Assembly (NCBI RefSeq): GCF_024347195.1
Contig: NZ_AP025281.1
Location: forward strand, 992,001 to 1,056,000
Origin: Aliamphritea hakodatensis
Lineage (GTDB): Bacteria; Pseudomonadota; Gammaproteobacteria; Pseudomonadales; Balneatricaceae
DNA length: 64,000 bases
Reading direction: 5' to 3'
Shown: in pieces, positions 43,441-53,330 of the stretch
Layout: each line of letters opens with the position of its first letter
How positions within the stretch are numbered: the stretch's first letter is position 1
The notes under the pieces: model-generated
What the model was told of the DNA's origin: nothing
The model's database searches: none
The model's input: only the letters and a program-made list of their open reading frames with translations
Made by a program: the position numbers and the translations under genes

Positions 43441-46400
43441 ATGATTGCAGCACTTGTTGCCGCGGCAATTGACCGTAGCCGCACCAGTATTCTGATTTTA
43501 CTGTTTTTTCTGGTAGGCGGTTTTGCCGCGTTTCAGAGTATTCCCAAAGAAGCGGACCCGGATGTTGCCATTCCGATCATGTATGTGTCGATCGCCTTTG
43601 ACGGTATATCACCGGACGATGCGGTGCGCCTGCTGGTACGGCCAATGGAGAAGGAACTCAAATCCATTGAAGGGGTAAAAGAAATGCGTTCGGTCGGCTC
43701 CGAAGGACATGCCTCTGTTACCCTGGAATTTGATGCCGGCTTTGACAGTGACAAAGCCCTGCAGGACGTTCGGGAAAAGGTCGATATTGCCAAGAGTAAG
43801 TTACCGGAAGATGCCGAAGAGCCACAGATTCATGAGGTCAACGTAGCCCTGTTTCCGGTGCTTAACATTGCCCTTGCCGGGCCGTTGTCTGAGCGGGTAA
43901 AGCTCAAGGTGGCGAAAGATCTGAAAGATGAAATTGAAGGTGTTGCCGGGGTGCTTGAGGTGGACATCGGCGGTGAACGTGAAGAGCTGATGGAAATCGT
44001 CATCGAGCCACAACTGCTGGAAAGCTATGAGCTGGATTTCCAGACCGTGCTGGACAGCGTGGCCCGGAATAACCAGCTGGTGGCCGCCGGGGCAGTGGAT
44101 ACCGGCAGCGGCCGGCAGGTGCTGAAAGTACCGGGAGTGGTGTCCGAGCTGGAAGATATGCTCAATATGCCGGTGAAATCCTCAGCGGGAACCGTGGTGA
44201 CTGTCGGCGATATTGCGACTATCCGTAAAACCTATAAAGATCCGCAGGGGTTTGCCCGGGTCGGTGGCGGCGACGCCATGGTGCTGGAGGTGAAGAAAAA
44301 GGTCGGCGCCAATATTATCGATACCATTCAGGAAGTTCAGAGTATCGTTGCTGAGCACAGCACCCTCTGGCCTCAGGGCCTTGAATACAGCTATATTCTG
44401 GATCAGTCCACCCAGATCAAATCGATGCTGCGGGACCTGATGAACAACGTACTGAGCGGCATCATTCTGGTCATGGTGGTGGTTCTGGCTGCCATGGGGT
44501 TACGTACCTCATTGCTGGTGGGGCTGGCTATTCCGGGCTCTTTCCTGGCCAGTATGATGGTGCTGAACCTGATGGGCTTCACCCTTAACATAGTTGTGCT
44601 ATTCAGTCTTATTCTGGTGGTGGGCATGCTGGTGGACGGTGCGATTGTGGTGACCGAGCTGGCGGAGCGCCGCATGAGTCAGGGCCTCAGTGCCCGTGAT
44701 TCATTCCGTTATGCCGCATCCAGAATGGCCTGGCCGGTGATTGCCGGTACTGCCACGACGCTGGTGGTATTTATGCCGCTGATGTTCTGGCCCGGCGTTA
44801 TCGGTGAATTTATGAAGTATCTGCCGGCAACCGTGGTGGTCTGTCTGACAGCTTCGCTGTTTATGGCGCTGATCTTTCTCCCGGTGCTGGGGGCTGTGAG
44901 TGCCCGGCGTAAGCAAAATACAGCGCAGGCAAGTGATGAATATGCGTTACCGGAAACGGCCGTTAACAAAGCCTATGTAAAGATAATGACGCGGTTACTG
45001 CGCTACCCGCTGGTGACACTGTTTGTGGCGCTGATTGCCATCAGCAGCAGCTACGTTGCCTACGGTGTATTTGGCAAGGGCGTTGAGTTCTTTCCGGATG
45101 TCGAGCCGGAAATGGTGCTGCTGAATATCCATGCCCGGGGTGATCTTTCTGTCTATGAGAAGGACGCCATACTCCGGGATGTGGAACAGCGGGTGATGCC
45201 GGTGGAAGGCTATAAGTCAGTCTACGCCCGCAGCTACAATGCGCCGCCGAATGATGTGGCTGAAGATGTCATTGGTATCATTCAGTTTCAGCTGGATGAC
45301 TGGGATAAACGGGCCACCGCCACTGAAATACTGGCTGAAATGAAAGCCCGCACTGCAGACGTTCCCGGGATCATTCTGGAAACCCGTAAAGGGGAAAACG
45401 GCCCGAGTTCCGGTAAGCCGATTAAATTACTCGTCAGCGGTTATGACAATGAAATTCTCTACCGCACGGTGGCGGATATCCGCGAAATGATGAAGGGGAT
45501 CGGCGGCTTTAAAGGTGCGGAAGATGATCGGCCGCTGCCGGGGATCGACTGGGAGATTGATGTCGACCGTGAAGAAGCGGGCCGTTACGGTGCCAGTATT
45601 GCGCTGGTAGGGCAGGCGGTACAGCTGATTACCAACGGGGTGAAAGTGACCGACTACCGGCCGGAAACCTCCGACGATGAAGTGGATATCATGATTCGTT
45701 TCCCGGCGGACAAACGCAACCTGGATCAGCTCATGCAATTACAGCTGAGTACCAGCGTGGGCATGGTGCCAATGTCTAATTTTGTGACGCTGAAACCGTC
45801 CCCTAAAACCGGTTCCCTGAAGCGGGTGGACAGCCGCCGTACGATTACCATTCAGGCGGATGTGCAGGAAGGCGTGCTGGCCAATGATCAGGTGCTGGCC
45901 ATGCAGGCGGCGCTGGCGAAATATGCTTTTGATCCGCAGATCAAGCTGACCTTTAAAGGTGAAGATGAGCAGCAGAAAGAAACCGGCGAGTTTCTGGTCA
46001 GTGCCTTCAGTACGGCACTGTTCCTGATGGCACTGATTCTGGTCACCCAGTTTAACAGCCTGTATCAGGCCGGGCTGGTGCTGTCCGCAATCGTGTTTTC
46101 CACGGCAGGTGTGTTGATCGGCCTGATGGTGACCGGCCAGCCGTTCGGCATCGTCATGGTGGGGGTGGGGATCATCGCGCTGGCAGGCATTGTTGTGAAT
46201 AACAACATTGTCCTGATTGACTGTTATAACGATCTGCGCCGCAACGGGTATTCGCCCTTTGATGCGGCACTGCATACCGGCAGTCTGCGTCTGCGTCCGG
46301 TGGTGCTGACTGCAGTGACCACTGTACTGGGCCTGATGCCGATGGTACTGGCGATGAACATTGATCTGATTAACCGGGATATCAGCTTCGGGGCACCTTC

Positions 46401-46578
46401 CACCCAGTGGTGGACGCAGTTATCCAGTGCCATTGCCGGCGGGTTATCCTTTGCAACCATTCTGACATTGTTCCTGACACCCTGCCTGCTGGTGCTGGGA
46501 GACAGAAAACTGTTCCGCCGTAAGGCAGATAAGGTAGCTGAAGAAGTTGCGGAGCCTGTTGATTCTCCCGCCGTCTGA
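43441..46578 (+). CDS. RND efflux transporter permease
   Basis: This 1045-residue proton-driven pump has the family's twelve membrane segments in two halves with two large periplasmic loops. The N-terminal RSRTSILILLFFLVGGFAAF, the proton-relay region LVDGAIVVTELAERR (about 398-412) and the second-half GIVVNNNIVLIDCYNDLRR are all present. It resembles the small-molecule/metal-tolerant AcrB-like branch with TetR-adaptor-pump order. Substrates are unknown. Confidence 0.92.
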   Translation: MIAALVAAAIDRSRTSILILLFFLVGGFAAFQSIPKEADPDVAIPIMYVSIAFDGISPDDAVRLLVRPMEKELKSIEGVKEMRSVGSEGHASVTLEFDAGFDSDKALQDVREKVDIAKSKLPEDAEEPQIHEVNVALFPVLNIALAGPLSERVKLKVAKDLKDEIEGVAGVLEVDIGGEREELMEIVIEPQLLESYELDFQTVLDSVARNNQLVAAGAVDTGSGRQVLKVPGVVSELEDMLNMPVKSSAGTVVTVGDIATIRKTYKDPQGFARVGGGDAMVLEVKKKVGANIIDTIQEVQSIVAEHSTLWPQGLEYSYILDQSTQIKSMLRDLMNNVLSGIILVMVVVLAAMGLRTSLLVGLAIPGSFLASMMVLNLMGFTLNIVVLFSLILVVGMLVDGAIVVTELAERRMSQGLSARDSFRYAASRMAWPVIAGTATTLVVFMPLMFWPGVIGEFMKYLPATVVVCLTASLFMALIFLPVLGAVSARRKQNTAQASDEYALPETAVNKAYVKIMTRLLRYPLVTLFVALIAISSSYVAYGVFGKGVEFFPDVEPEMVLLNIHARGDLSVYEKDAILRDVEQRVMPVEGYKSVYARSYNAPPNDVAEDVIGIIQFQLDDWDKRATATEILAEMKARTADVPGIILETRKGENGPSSGKPIKLLVSGYDNEILYRTVADIREMMKGIGGFKGAEDDRPLPGIDWEIDVDREEAGRYGASIALVGQAVQLITNGVKVTDYRPETSDDEVDIMIRFPADKRNLDQLMQLQLSTSVGMVPMSNFVTLKPSPKTGSLKRVDSRRTITIQADVQEGVLANDQVLAMQAALAKYAFDPQIKLTFKGEDEQQKETGEFLVSAFSTALFLMALILVTQFNSLYQAGLVLSAIVFSTAGVLIGLMVTGQPFGIVMVGVGIIALAGIVVNNNIVLIDCYNDLRRNGYSPFDAALHTGSLRLRPVVLTAVTTVLGLMPMVLAMNIDLINRDISFGAPSTQWWTQLSSAIAGGLSFATILTLFLTPCLLVLGDRKLFRRKADKVAEEVAEPVDSPAV

Positions 46579-46588
46579 GTCTGTTTAA

Positions 46589-46632
46589 GGTTATACACAG
46601 AAACATAGCGATAACTCTGTGTATAACCTTTT
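46589..46632. repeat. 13-bp inverted repeat with TTATACACAG after the RND gene
   Basis: GGTTATACACAGA (46589-46601) and TCTGTGTATAACC (46616-46628) are perfect inverted copies with a 14-base loop, followed by TTTT. It may be a terminator; TTATACACA also resembles a DnaA box. The flanking TTTTGGTAACTC matches the element at 33309. Confidence 0.5.
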
Positions 46633-46722
46633 GGTAACTCCTTATAGCGGCCATTCTGTGACTGTTTAAGACTTAAGGTTAATTTTCAAACAACTTTTTA
46701 ACAAACGGCTTTAACCGGTTGT

Positions 46723-47655
46723 TTACCCGGTATTTTTATCATTTTTTTCTGTTGCCTGAAGGCGTAACCAGTCCCTGAGCGTTGCGCCATTCTGATGGCT
46801 GCTGTGTGCCTCCATCGCCGGTGCCGAAAGGTAATAACTGCAGTTAGACTGTATGGTCTCAAACGGTGCGATTAATTGGCCGTTCTGCAGTTCAGTGCCG
46901 ACCAGCGCTTTGCGTGCCATGGCGATTCCAAGCCCTGCAGTCGCCGCCGCAATGGCCATATCTGAACGGTTAAAGAAATGGCCAGTGTTACTGGCAATGT
47001 GCTGACGTTCGGTACGGTCCAGCCAGTAGCGCCATTCGTCATCCCTCTGTGCATTCCGCCACGGTTTATCGTCATGTAGCAGGGTAACCTGCTCCCAGAA
47101 ATCATTCGCGGTGATATTAAACGCCTGCAGGTAAGCGGGGCTGGCCACCGGGAAGATATGTTCATCCATCAGCCGTTCAGTGTCTGGTCCGGCATTTTCA
47201 CTGTCCAGGGAATAGTCGATGAGCAGATCAAAGCCGGTGTGTTTATCAGGATCGACCAGCGAGGTTTCAGCAAAGGCGGAAACCTTGATCTGTGGATATT
47301 CCAGACTGAAATGCCTGAGTTTGGGGATCAGCCATTTAAAGACCAGTGACGGGGTGGAATACAGCCGCAGTTCGGAATGTTCAGATTGCTGCAATTCGTG
47401 AATGGCTCCACTGATCCGGCTGACTGCCTGATCAGTGACCTGTTGCAGCATTGCACCGGCAGACGTTAGCCGGATACCGTCCGGCTGACGGGTAAACAGT
47501 TGTAACCCCAACTGGGTTTCCAGCTTGCGGATTTGCTGACTGACGGCTCCGGTGGTGATGTGCAGTTCCCGGGCGGCGGCGGTAAAACTCAGATGGCGGG
47601 CACAGGCGGAAAAGTACACCAGGGTGGTAAATATCCGGGGATGTAAGTCTGTCAT
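46723..47655 (-). CDS. dsdC: LysR family regulator, probable DsdC
   Basis: This 310-residue LysR-type regulator has the N-terminal winged helix-turn-helix LSFTAAARELHITTGAVSQQ and a periplasmic-binding-protein-like effector domain. It is divergent from the D-serine dehydratase gene, the same layout as dsdC-dsdA in enterobacteria, and its length matches DsdC (about 311). It likely activates dsdA with D-serine. The effector is inferred from position. Confidence 0.78.
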   Translation of the reverse strand: MTDLHPRIFTTLVYFSACARHLSFTAAARELHITTGAVSQQIRKLETQLGLQLFTRQPDGIRLTSAGAMLQQVTDQAVSRISGAIHELQQSEHSELRLYSTPSLVFKWLIPKLRHFSLEYPQIKVSAFAETSLVDPDKHTGFDLLIDYSLDSENAGPDTERLMDEHIFPVASPAYLQAFNITANDFWEQVTLLHDDKPWRNAQRDDEWRYWLDRTERQHIASNTGHFFNRSDMAIAAATAGLGIAMARKALVGTELQNGQLIAPFETIQSNCSYYLSAPAMEAHSSHQNGATLRDWLRLQATEKNDKNTG

Positions 47656-47716
47656 AGATTGCCTGTAGTTTTTCTAAAGGGGTATTTAAAAGGTATCGTT
47701 TGTTTATAGCGCGCTT

Positions 47717-47731
47717 TGTATTCAGGATACA
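47717..47731. promoter_or_regulatory. Candidate LysR binding dyad in the dsdC-dsdA spacer
   Basis: TGTAT-TCAGG-ATACA is a 5-bp dyad in the 134-base divergent spacer, close to the T-N11-A type used by LysR regulators. Confidence 0.35.
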
Positions 47732-47789
47732 GCCTGTTGATGAGTATTACTAAAGCCATTCACCTGAATGGGAATACGGGAGAGAGATT

Positions 47790-49106
47790 GTGTCATCACT
47801 GAATCTGACCGCTGAACAGCAGGATCACTTACGTGCAGCTACACCACAGTTATGGTTAAACCCGCAGTATCTGCAGGATCGGGCGATTCTGGCAGCGCCT
47901 GAGGTTGATGCACTTTATGAGGCAGAAGCTAGGCTACAGCGCTTTGCCCCCTTGCTGGCAATCCTGTTTCCTGAGTTACAGGCCAGTGGCGGTCTGATCG
48001 AGTCAGGCCTGACGGATACACAGCCGTTTGGCACTGAATTTACAAAGGGCTGCGAAGGCCGGTTATTCCTGAAAGCGGATCATCAGTTGCCGGTGGCCGG
48101 TTCGATTAAAGCCCGGGGCGGCATTCATGAAGTACTGTGCTTCGCGGAAGCGCTGGCCCGGCAGGAAGGGTTGCTGGATGCTGAAGGGGATTACAGGGCC
48201 CTGAACAATGCCGCTGCTAAGGAGGTCTTTTCCCGCTACAGGGTTTCAGTGGGCAGTACCGGCAATCTGGGGCTGAGCATTGGCATCATGAGTGCGGCGC
48301 TGGGTTTCAAAGCCGAAGTGCATATGTCTGCGGATGCCAAAGACTGGAAGAAGCAGCGCCTGACTGACCGGGGCGTGAAAGTGATTGAGCATCAGGCGGA
48401 TTACGGTGCCGCAGTGGCCGCCGGCCGTGCCGCTGCTGAAGCCGACCCTTACGGATACTTTGTTGATGATGAACGTTCGCCTCATCTGTTTATGGGTTAT
48501 GCCGTCGCCGCGCTGCGGCTGGAATCCCAGTTACAGGCCGCCGGGGTCAGGGTGGATGCTGAGCACCCTCTGTTTGTATATTTGCCAGCGGGAGTTGGCG
48601 GTGCGCCGGGTGGTATAGCTTTTGGCCTGAAGATGCTGTTTGGCCGCTATGTGCACTGTTTTTTTGCTGAGCCGGTACAGGCGCCCTGCATGTTACTGGG
48701 TATGGCTGGAAATGCAGGTGATGCGCCTGTCAGCGTGAGCGAATTTGGGCTGAGCATTGATACCGAGGCCGACGGACTGGCGGTAGGGACCGCTTCCCAG
48801 TGGGTGTGTGACGCGACCCGTAATCTGATTTCCGGAGTGTATACGGCACCGGACGCGTCTTTATACCGGCAGCTTTACCGGCTAAAGCAGTTCGCGGATA
48901 CCGAGGTAGAGCCGTCTGCCGCGATTGGTTGCCTGGGACCGGAAGTGCTGACAGGGGAGGCTGGCAGGGCGTATCTGCAGGCGCATAAGTTGGAAGGGCT
49001 GATGAAAAATGCCACCCATATCGCCTGGCTGACCGGGGGGAGTTTTGTACCTGAGCAAGAGTACGGGCGTTATCTGGATAAAGCCCGGGTGATTGCCGGC
49101 GTATAG
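47790..49106 (+). CDS. dsdA: D-serine dehydratase
   Basis: This 438-residue PLP enzyme converts D-serine to pyruvate and ammonia, so it removes inhibitory D-serine or uses it as nutrient. The PLP Lys is in VAGSIKARGGIHEV, the phosphate loop in VGSTGNLGLSIG, and a Gly-rich GVGGAPGG is the third typical block. GTG start follows GGGAGAGAG. It is convergent with holA, four bases apart, and divergent from dsdC. Confidence 0.93.
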   Translation: MSSLNLTAEQQDHLRAATPQLWLNPQYLQDRAILAAPEVDALYEAEARLQRFAPLLAILFPELQASGGLIESGLTDTQPFGTEFTKGCEGRLFLKADHQLPVAGSIKARGGIHEVLCFAEALARQEGLLDAEGDYRALNNAAAKEVFSRYRVSVGSTGNLGLSIGIMSAALGFKAEVHMSADAKDWKKQRLTDRGVKVIEHQADYGAAVAAGRAAAEADPYGYFVDDERSPHLFMGYAVAALRLESQLQAAGVRVDAEHPLFVYLPAGVGGAPGGIAFGLKMLFGRYVHCFFAEPVQAPCMLLGMAGNAGDAPVSVSEFGLSIDTEADGLAVGTASQWVCDATRNLISGVYTAPDASLYRQLYRLKQFADTEVEPSAAIGCLGPEVLTGEAGRAYLQAHKLEGLMKNATHIAWLTGGSFVPEQEYGRYLDKARVIAGV

Positions 49107-49110
49107 CAGA

Positions 49111-50136
49111 TCAGTGGATCTCAGCCAGCCCCAGCTCGATGCCGCTGAGGCGCAGCACAATGCTGTTAAGGGTTAACCAGGCATCACCCGGTGCGCCCTT
49201 GATTTGCTGGTCAACCGTCATGCACTGGCTGAGCATCTGCTGCAGTGCCTGCGGAGCAATGCGGCGGGCAGCAGCCTGCAGCTGGCCTTTGCGCTTACCC
49301 CAGATACGTTCTTTCTGGCAGATAGCCTCGTATTGCTGGCCCTGAGCCAGGCCCTGCTGAACGGTCAGCAGGGTGCGCACTTCACGGCTGATGGCCCACA
49401 GGGCGACCGGCGCTTCGGTGCCTTCCTGACGCAGTACCTGAATGATCTTGTTACAGCGGGCGGTCTGTTGCAGCAGGGCGGCGTCTACCAGACCATAGAT
49501 ATCGTAGCGGGAGCTGTCGGACACGCTGTCGATCACCTGATCGGCGTCCAGTGTTTGTCCGGGGTAGAGCAGGTTAAGCTTATCCAGTTCCTGCTTAGCT
49601 GCCAGCAAGTTGCCTTCCACCCGCTCGCACAGCAGCTGGACGGCATCCCGGTCGAGGGTCAGGCCAATCTGCTTTGCCCGGTTATTCAGCCAGCCGGGTA
49701 ACTGCTGCGCTTCTACCGGCCAGATCTGAACGATCATGCCGGTTTTGTCGATGGCTTTAAACCAGGCGCTTTTCTGCGCCGCACCGTCGAGCTTATCAGC
49801 GATGATCAGCAGGACGTTGTCCGGTGCCGGGTTGGCGAGATATTCACGGAGAATTTCACTGGCTTGCTTATTGGGCTTGCTGCCCCCTAAGCGCAGTTCG
49901 ATAATTTTCTTTTCAGCGAAAAGTGACAGGGCGTTGGCGCATTCCAGCAGGTAGGTCCATTTGAAATTAGCTTCGGCGTGCAGGGTTTCCCGTTCCGAGA
50001 AACCCTGATCAACCAGATACTGACGCAGGAGGTCACAACTTTCTTCAATCAGCAGTGGTTCGTCACCGGTCACCAGATAAACCGGTAGCGGTGCGCCCTT
50101 AAGCTGGCTGGCAAGTTGTTCCGGCTTGGCCTTCAT
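49111..50136 (-). CDS. holA: DNA polymerase III delta subunit
   Basis: This 341-residue clamp-loader subunit opens the beta clamp. It has the N-terminal LPVYLVTGDEPLLIEES, the helical ELRLGGSKPNKQASEIL and the C-terminal helical collar (about 210-335). It is six bases after lptE in the leuS-lptE-holA order known from Escherichia and Pseudomonas. Confidence 0.94.
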   Translation of the reverse strand: MKAKPEQLASQLKGAPLPVYLVTGDEPLLIEESCDLLRQYLVDQGFSERETLHAEANFKWTYLLECANALSLFAEKKIIELRLGGSKPNKQASEILREYLANPAPDNVLLIIADKLDGAAQKSAWFKAIDKTGMIVQIWPVEAQQLPGWLNNRAKQIGLTLDRDAVQLLCERVEGNLLAAKQELDKLNLLYPGQTLDADQVIDSVSDSSRYDIYGLVDAALLQQTARCNKIIQVLRQEGTEAPVALWAISREVRTLLTVQQGLAQGQQYEAICQKERIWGKRKGQLQAAARRIAPQALQQMLSQCMTVDQQIKGAPGDAWLTLNSIVLRLSGIELGLAEIH

Positions 50137-50142
50137 GGCGAA

Positions 50143-50667
50143 TTACTGCGCTGGTTTGATGGCGCTGTAAATCCGAACGATCTGGTCAGCCAGACGTTCA
50201 GACATTTCAGTGCGCAGCTGGGATTCTTCTGCGTCACTGGCGGTTTGCGCGTTCGCATCGTAATCGTAAGTACGGTCAAGGCGCAGGGTTTGCGGCGCCA
50301 CCACGATTTCGTTATTCCGGTCGAGAATTTCGAAGGTGATGGTGGTGCGCAGTTCATACTCATCAACACTGTTGCTGGAGCTGATGGTTGAAGTTCTGCG
50401 TTCCTGACGTTCTTCCAGCAGGTTAATCCGGTAGTTGGCTTCAATATTGCCCACCAGTTTCACGTCGTTCGCCTTCAGGTTACGTTCCAGCGGACGAAAC
50501 ACCGAATAGTTTTCCCTGCCGGTTTTATTGATAACCGCCAGCTTAAGGCTTTCATCAAGGCTGATGATGCCCTTCAGCTGAAAACCACAGGCACTCAGAA
50601 AGAGTGCCATAACGGTGATCGCAAAAAACCTGTGCAGCGAAAATGTCCGTGGGCTCTGGTGGGTCAT
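50143..50667 (-). CDS. lptE: LPS-assembly lipoprotein LptE
   Basis: This 174-residue outer-membrane lipoprotein plugs LptD and helps deliver lipopolysaccharide to the outer leaflet. The lipobox is FLSACGFQLKG (Cys about residue 27), with the family segment following. ATG at 50667 (MTHQSP) is chosen; the open frame extends into leuS, which is not meaningful. It lies 22 bases after leuS. Confidence 0.92.
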   Translation of the reverse strand: MTHQSPRTFSLHRFFAITVMALFLSACGFQLKGIISLDESLKLAVINKTGRENYSVFRPLERNLKANDVKLVGNIEANYRINLLEERQERRTSTISSSNSVDEYELRTTITFEILDRNNEIVVAPQTLRLDRTYDYDANAQTASDAEESQLRTEMSERLADQIVRIYSAIKPAQ

Positions 50668-50689
50668 GCTTAATTCCTTTTGGGCCGGT

Positions 50690-53281
50690 TTAACCAACGA
50701 CAATGTTGACCAGTTTGTTAGGTACAACGATCTGCTTACGGATTGTCTTATCTGCCATGTGCTTCTGAACAGAGTCATCTGCCAGTGCCGTGTGCAGGAC
50801 AATGCTTTCATCCGCGTCAGCCGGAACCTGAATTTTGGCACGTACCTTACCGTTCACCTGAACAACCATCTGGATGCTGCTGCGAACCATGGCCGATTCG
50901 TCGAATTCAGGCCATGGAGAGTCCAGCAGATTTTCGGCATAACCCAGCTTGTTCCACAGCTCATGGGTAATGTGCGGCGTGATCGGCGACAGCAGTTTAA
51001 CCGCTGCAGACAGCGCTTCATGGCTGACCGCACGGCCCTGATCGCTGGCATCAACAAACTTGCTGATGGCGTTGCACAGTTCCATAACCGCGGCAATGGC
51101 GGTATTGAAGGTCTGACGACGCTCAATATCATCACCGACTTTCTTAATGGTTTCATGGGTTTTCAGACGCAGGGCTTTCTGCGCATCATTCAGTGCTTCA
51201 GGGTCCAGGGCAACCGCTTCACCCGGCATTTGCAGGTGGTCGAAGACCAGTTTCCACAGGCGGCGCATGAAGCGGTGTGCACCTTCCACACCTGAATCAG
51301 ACCATTCCAGCGACTGTTCCGGCGGTGCTGCAAACATCATGAACAGGCGGACGGTATCGGCACCGTACTTATCGATCATCATTTGCGGATCGATACCGTT
51401 GTTCTTGGACTTGGACATCTTACCCATGCCTGCGGATTCAACCGGCAGGCCGTCTTCTGTGTGGATCGCCTGAGTAATGCGGCCTTTCTCGTCACGTTCG
51501 ACAGTCACATCCTGCGGGGAGATCCAGTCTTTGGCACCTTTTTCGTCTTCACGGAAGTAGGTCTCAGCCAGAACCATGCCCTGACACAGCAGGCGCTCGA
51601 ACGGCTCGTCGGAGTTGACCAGGCCTTCATCACGCATCAGCTTGTGGAAGAAACGTGAGTACAGCAGGTGCAGAATGGCGTGTTCGATACCGCCAATGTA
51701 CTGGTTAACCGGCAGCCAGTAGTTGGCCTGTTCCGGGTTCAGCATGGTGTCGGCGTTACGGCAGGCGTAACGGGCGTAGTACCAGGACGATTCCATAAAG
51801 GTATCGAAAGTATCCGTTTCACGTTCAGCATCGCCGCCACATTTAGGGCAGGTTGTCTGAATGAAGCTGTCCATCTTCTTGATCGGCGAGCCGACACCGT
51901 CGAACTCAACGTCAGTTGGCAGTACAACCGGTAACTGATCTTCCGGAACCGGTACAGGACCACAGCTGTTGCAGTTGATGATTGGGATCGGTGTACCCCA
52001 GTAGCGCTGACGGGAAACACCCCAGTCGCGCAGACGGTAGTTGATCGTAACCTTGCCCTTGCCTTTGGATTGCAGCTCAGATGAGATCGCTTTGAATGCC
52101 ATGTCAAAGTCCAGATCATCGAAGTCGCCGGAATTCACCAGAATACCTTTTTCGGTATAGGCTTCGCTGCTCAGGTCGTATTCGGCGCTGTCATCTGCCG
52201 GGCGAATAACCTGCTGGATATTCAGACCGTATTTGGTGGCGAATTCGTAATCACGCTGATCGTGCGCAGGTACGGCCATAACAGCACCTGAGCCGTAATC
52301 CATCAGGACGAAGTTGGCCGTCCAGACGGGGACTTTCTTGCCTGTCAGTGGGTGAACCGCGTCAATGCCAAGTGCGAAGCCTTTCTTCTCCATGGTCGCC
52401 ATGTCGGCTTCGGCCACTTTCATGTTTTTGCATTCGTCGATGAATGCCGCCAGTTCCGGGTTGTTCTCAGCGGCCTGCTGTGCCAGCGGGTGTGCCGGAG
52501 CGACTGCCACATAGGTTACACCCATCAGGGTATCCGGACGGGTGGTGAACACTTCCATCGGGCCAAAGCCGTCAACATCAAAGCTCAGCTCAACACCCTG
52601 AGAGCGGCCGATCCAGTTACGCTGCATGGTGCGTACCTGTTCAGGCCATTCTTCCAGCTGGTCCAGATCATCCAGCAGTTCATCAGCGTAGTCAGTGATT
52701 TTCAGGAACCACTGAGGAATCTTCTTGCGCTCAACCAGTGCGCCTGAGCGCCAGCCGCGGCCGTCGATAACCTGTTCGTTTGCCAGTACTGTCTGGTCAA
52801 TGGGGTCCCAGTTAACTTCGGCTTCTTTTTTGTATACCACACCCTTTTCCATCAGACGGGTAAAGAACCACTGTTCCCAGCGGTAGTATTCCGGATGGCA
52901 GGTGGCAACTTCGCGGTTCCAGTCGTAACCGAAACCCATCTGGTTCAGCTGGTTACGCATGTAGTCGATGTTTTCATACGTCCAGCCAGCAGGCGCGACG
53001 TTGTTTTTCAGAGCAGCATTTTCCGCCGGCAGACCGAAAGCGTCCCAGCCCATTGGCTGCAGTACGTTTTTACCCTGCATACGCTGGTAACGGGAAACTA
53101 CATCACCGATGGTGTAGTTGCGCACGTGACCCATGTGCAGGCGACCGCTTGGGTAAGGGAACATAGACAGGCAGTAAAATTTTTCTTTGCTTGTGTCTTC
53201 GGTGGCTTTGAAACTGTCGTTTTTCACCCAGTATTGCTGAACTTCGGGCTCGATCTGCTGTGGGATATATTGTTCGTTCAT
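50690..53281 (-). CDS. leuS: Leucyl-tRNA synthetase
   Basis: This 863-residue class I synthetase has the HIGH-type motif PYPSGRLHMGHVRNY, a CP1 editing domain with its typical threonine-rich TTRPDTLMGVTYVAV block, and MSKSKNNGID (KMSKS) near residue 625. It charges tRNA-Leu. A hairpin lies in its leader just upstream. It is first in leuS-lptE-holA. Confidence 0.97.
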   Translation of the reverse strand: MNEQYIPQQIEPEVQQYWVKNDSFKATEDTSKEKFYCLSMFPYPSGRLHMGHVRNYTIGDVVSRYQRMQGKNVLQPMGWDAFGLPAENAALKNNVAPAGWTYENIDYMRNQLNQMGFGYDWNREVATCHPEYYRWEQWFFTRLMEKGVVYKKEAEVNWDPIDQTVLANEQVIDGRGWRSGALVERKKIPQWFLKITDYADELLDDLDQLEEWPEQVRTMQRNWIGRSQGVELSFDVDGFGPMEVFTTRPDTLMGVTYVAVAPAHPLAQQAAENNPELAAFIDECKNMKVAEADMATMEKKGFALGIDAVHPLTGKKVPVWTANFVLMDYGSGAVMAVPAHDQRDYEFATKYGLNIQQVIRPADDSAEYDLSSEAYTEKGILVNSGDFDDLDFDMAFKAISSELQSKGKGKVTINYRLRDWGVSRQRYWGTPIPIINCNSCGPVPVPEDQLPVVLPTDVEFDGVGSPIKKMDSFIQTTCPKCGGDAERETDTFDTFMESSWYYARYACRNADTMLNPEQANYWLPVNQYIGGIEHAILHLLYSRFFHKLMRDEGLVNSDEPFERLLCQGMVLAETYFREDEKGAKDWISPQDVTVERDEKGRITQAIHTEDGLPVESAGMGKMSKSKNNGIDPQMMIDKYGADTVRLFMMFAAPPEQSLEWSDSGVEGAHRFMRRLWKLVFDHLQMPGEAVALDPEALNDAQKALRLKTHETIKKVGDDIERRQTFNTAIAAVMELCNAISKFVDASDQGRAVSHEALSAAVKLLSPITPHITHELWNKLGYAENLLDSPWPEFDESAMVRSSIQMVVQVNGKVRAKIQVPADADESIVLHTALADDSVQKHMADKTIRKQIVVPNKLVNIVVG

Positions 53282-53298
53282 CTTTGCTCAGTAATAAG

Positions 53299-53330
53299 AA
53301 AACCGACTTTTTAGCGAAGCCGGTTTTTAT
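53299..53330. terminator. Hairpin in the leuS leader
   Basis: AAAACCGACTT (53299-53309) pairs with AAGCCGGTTTT (53317-53327) with one mismatch. On the plus strand a five-T run follows; on the minus strand it is about 20 bases before the leuS ATG. It may attenuate leuS or end a plus-strand transcript. Confidence 0.4.
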
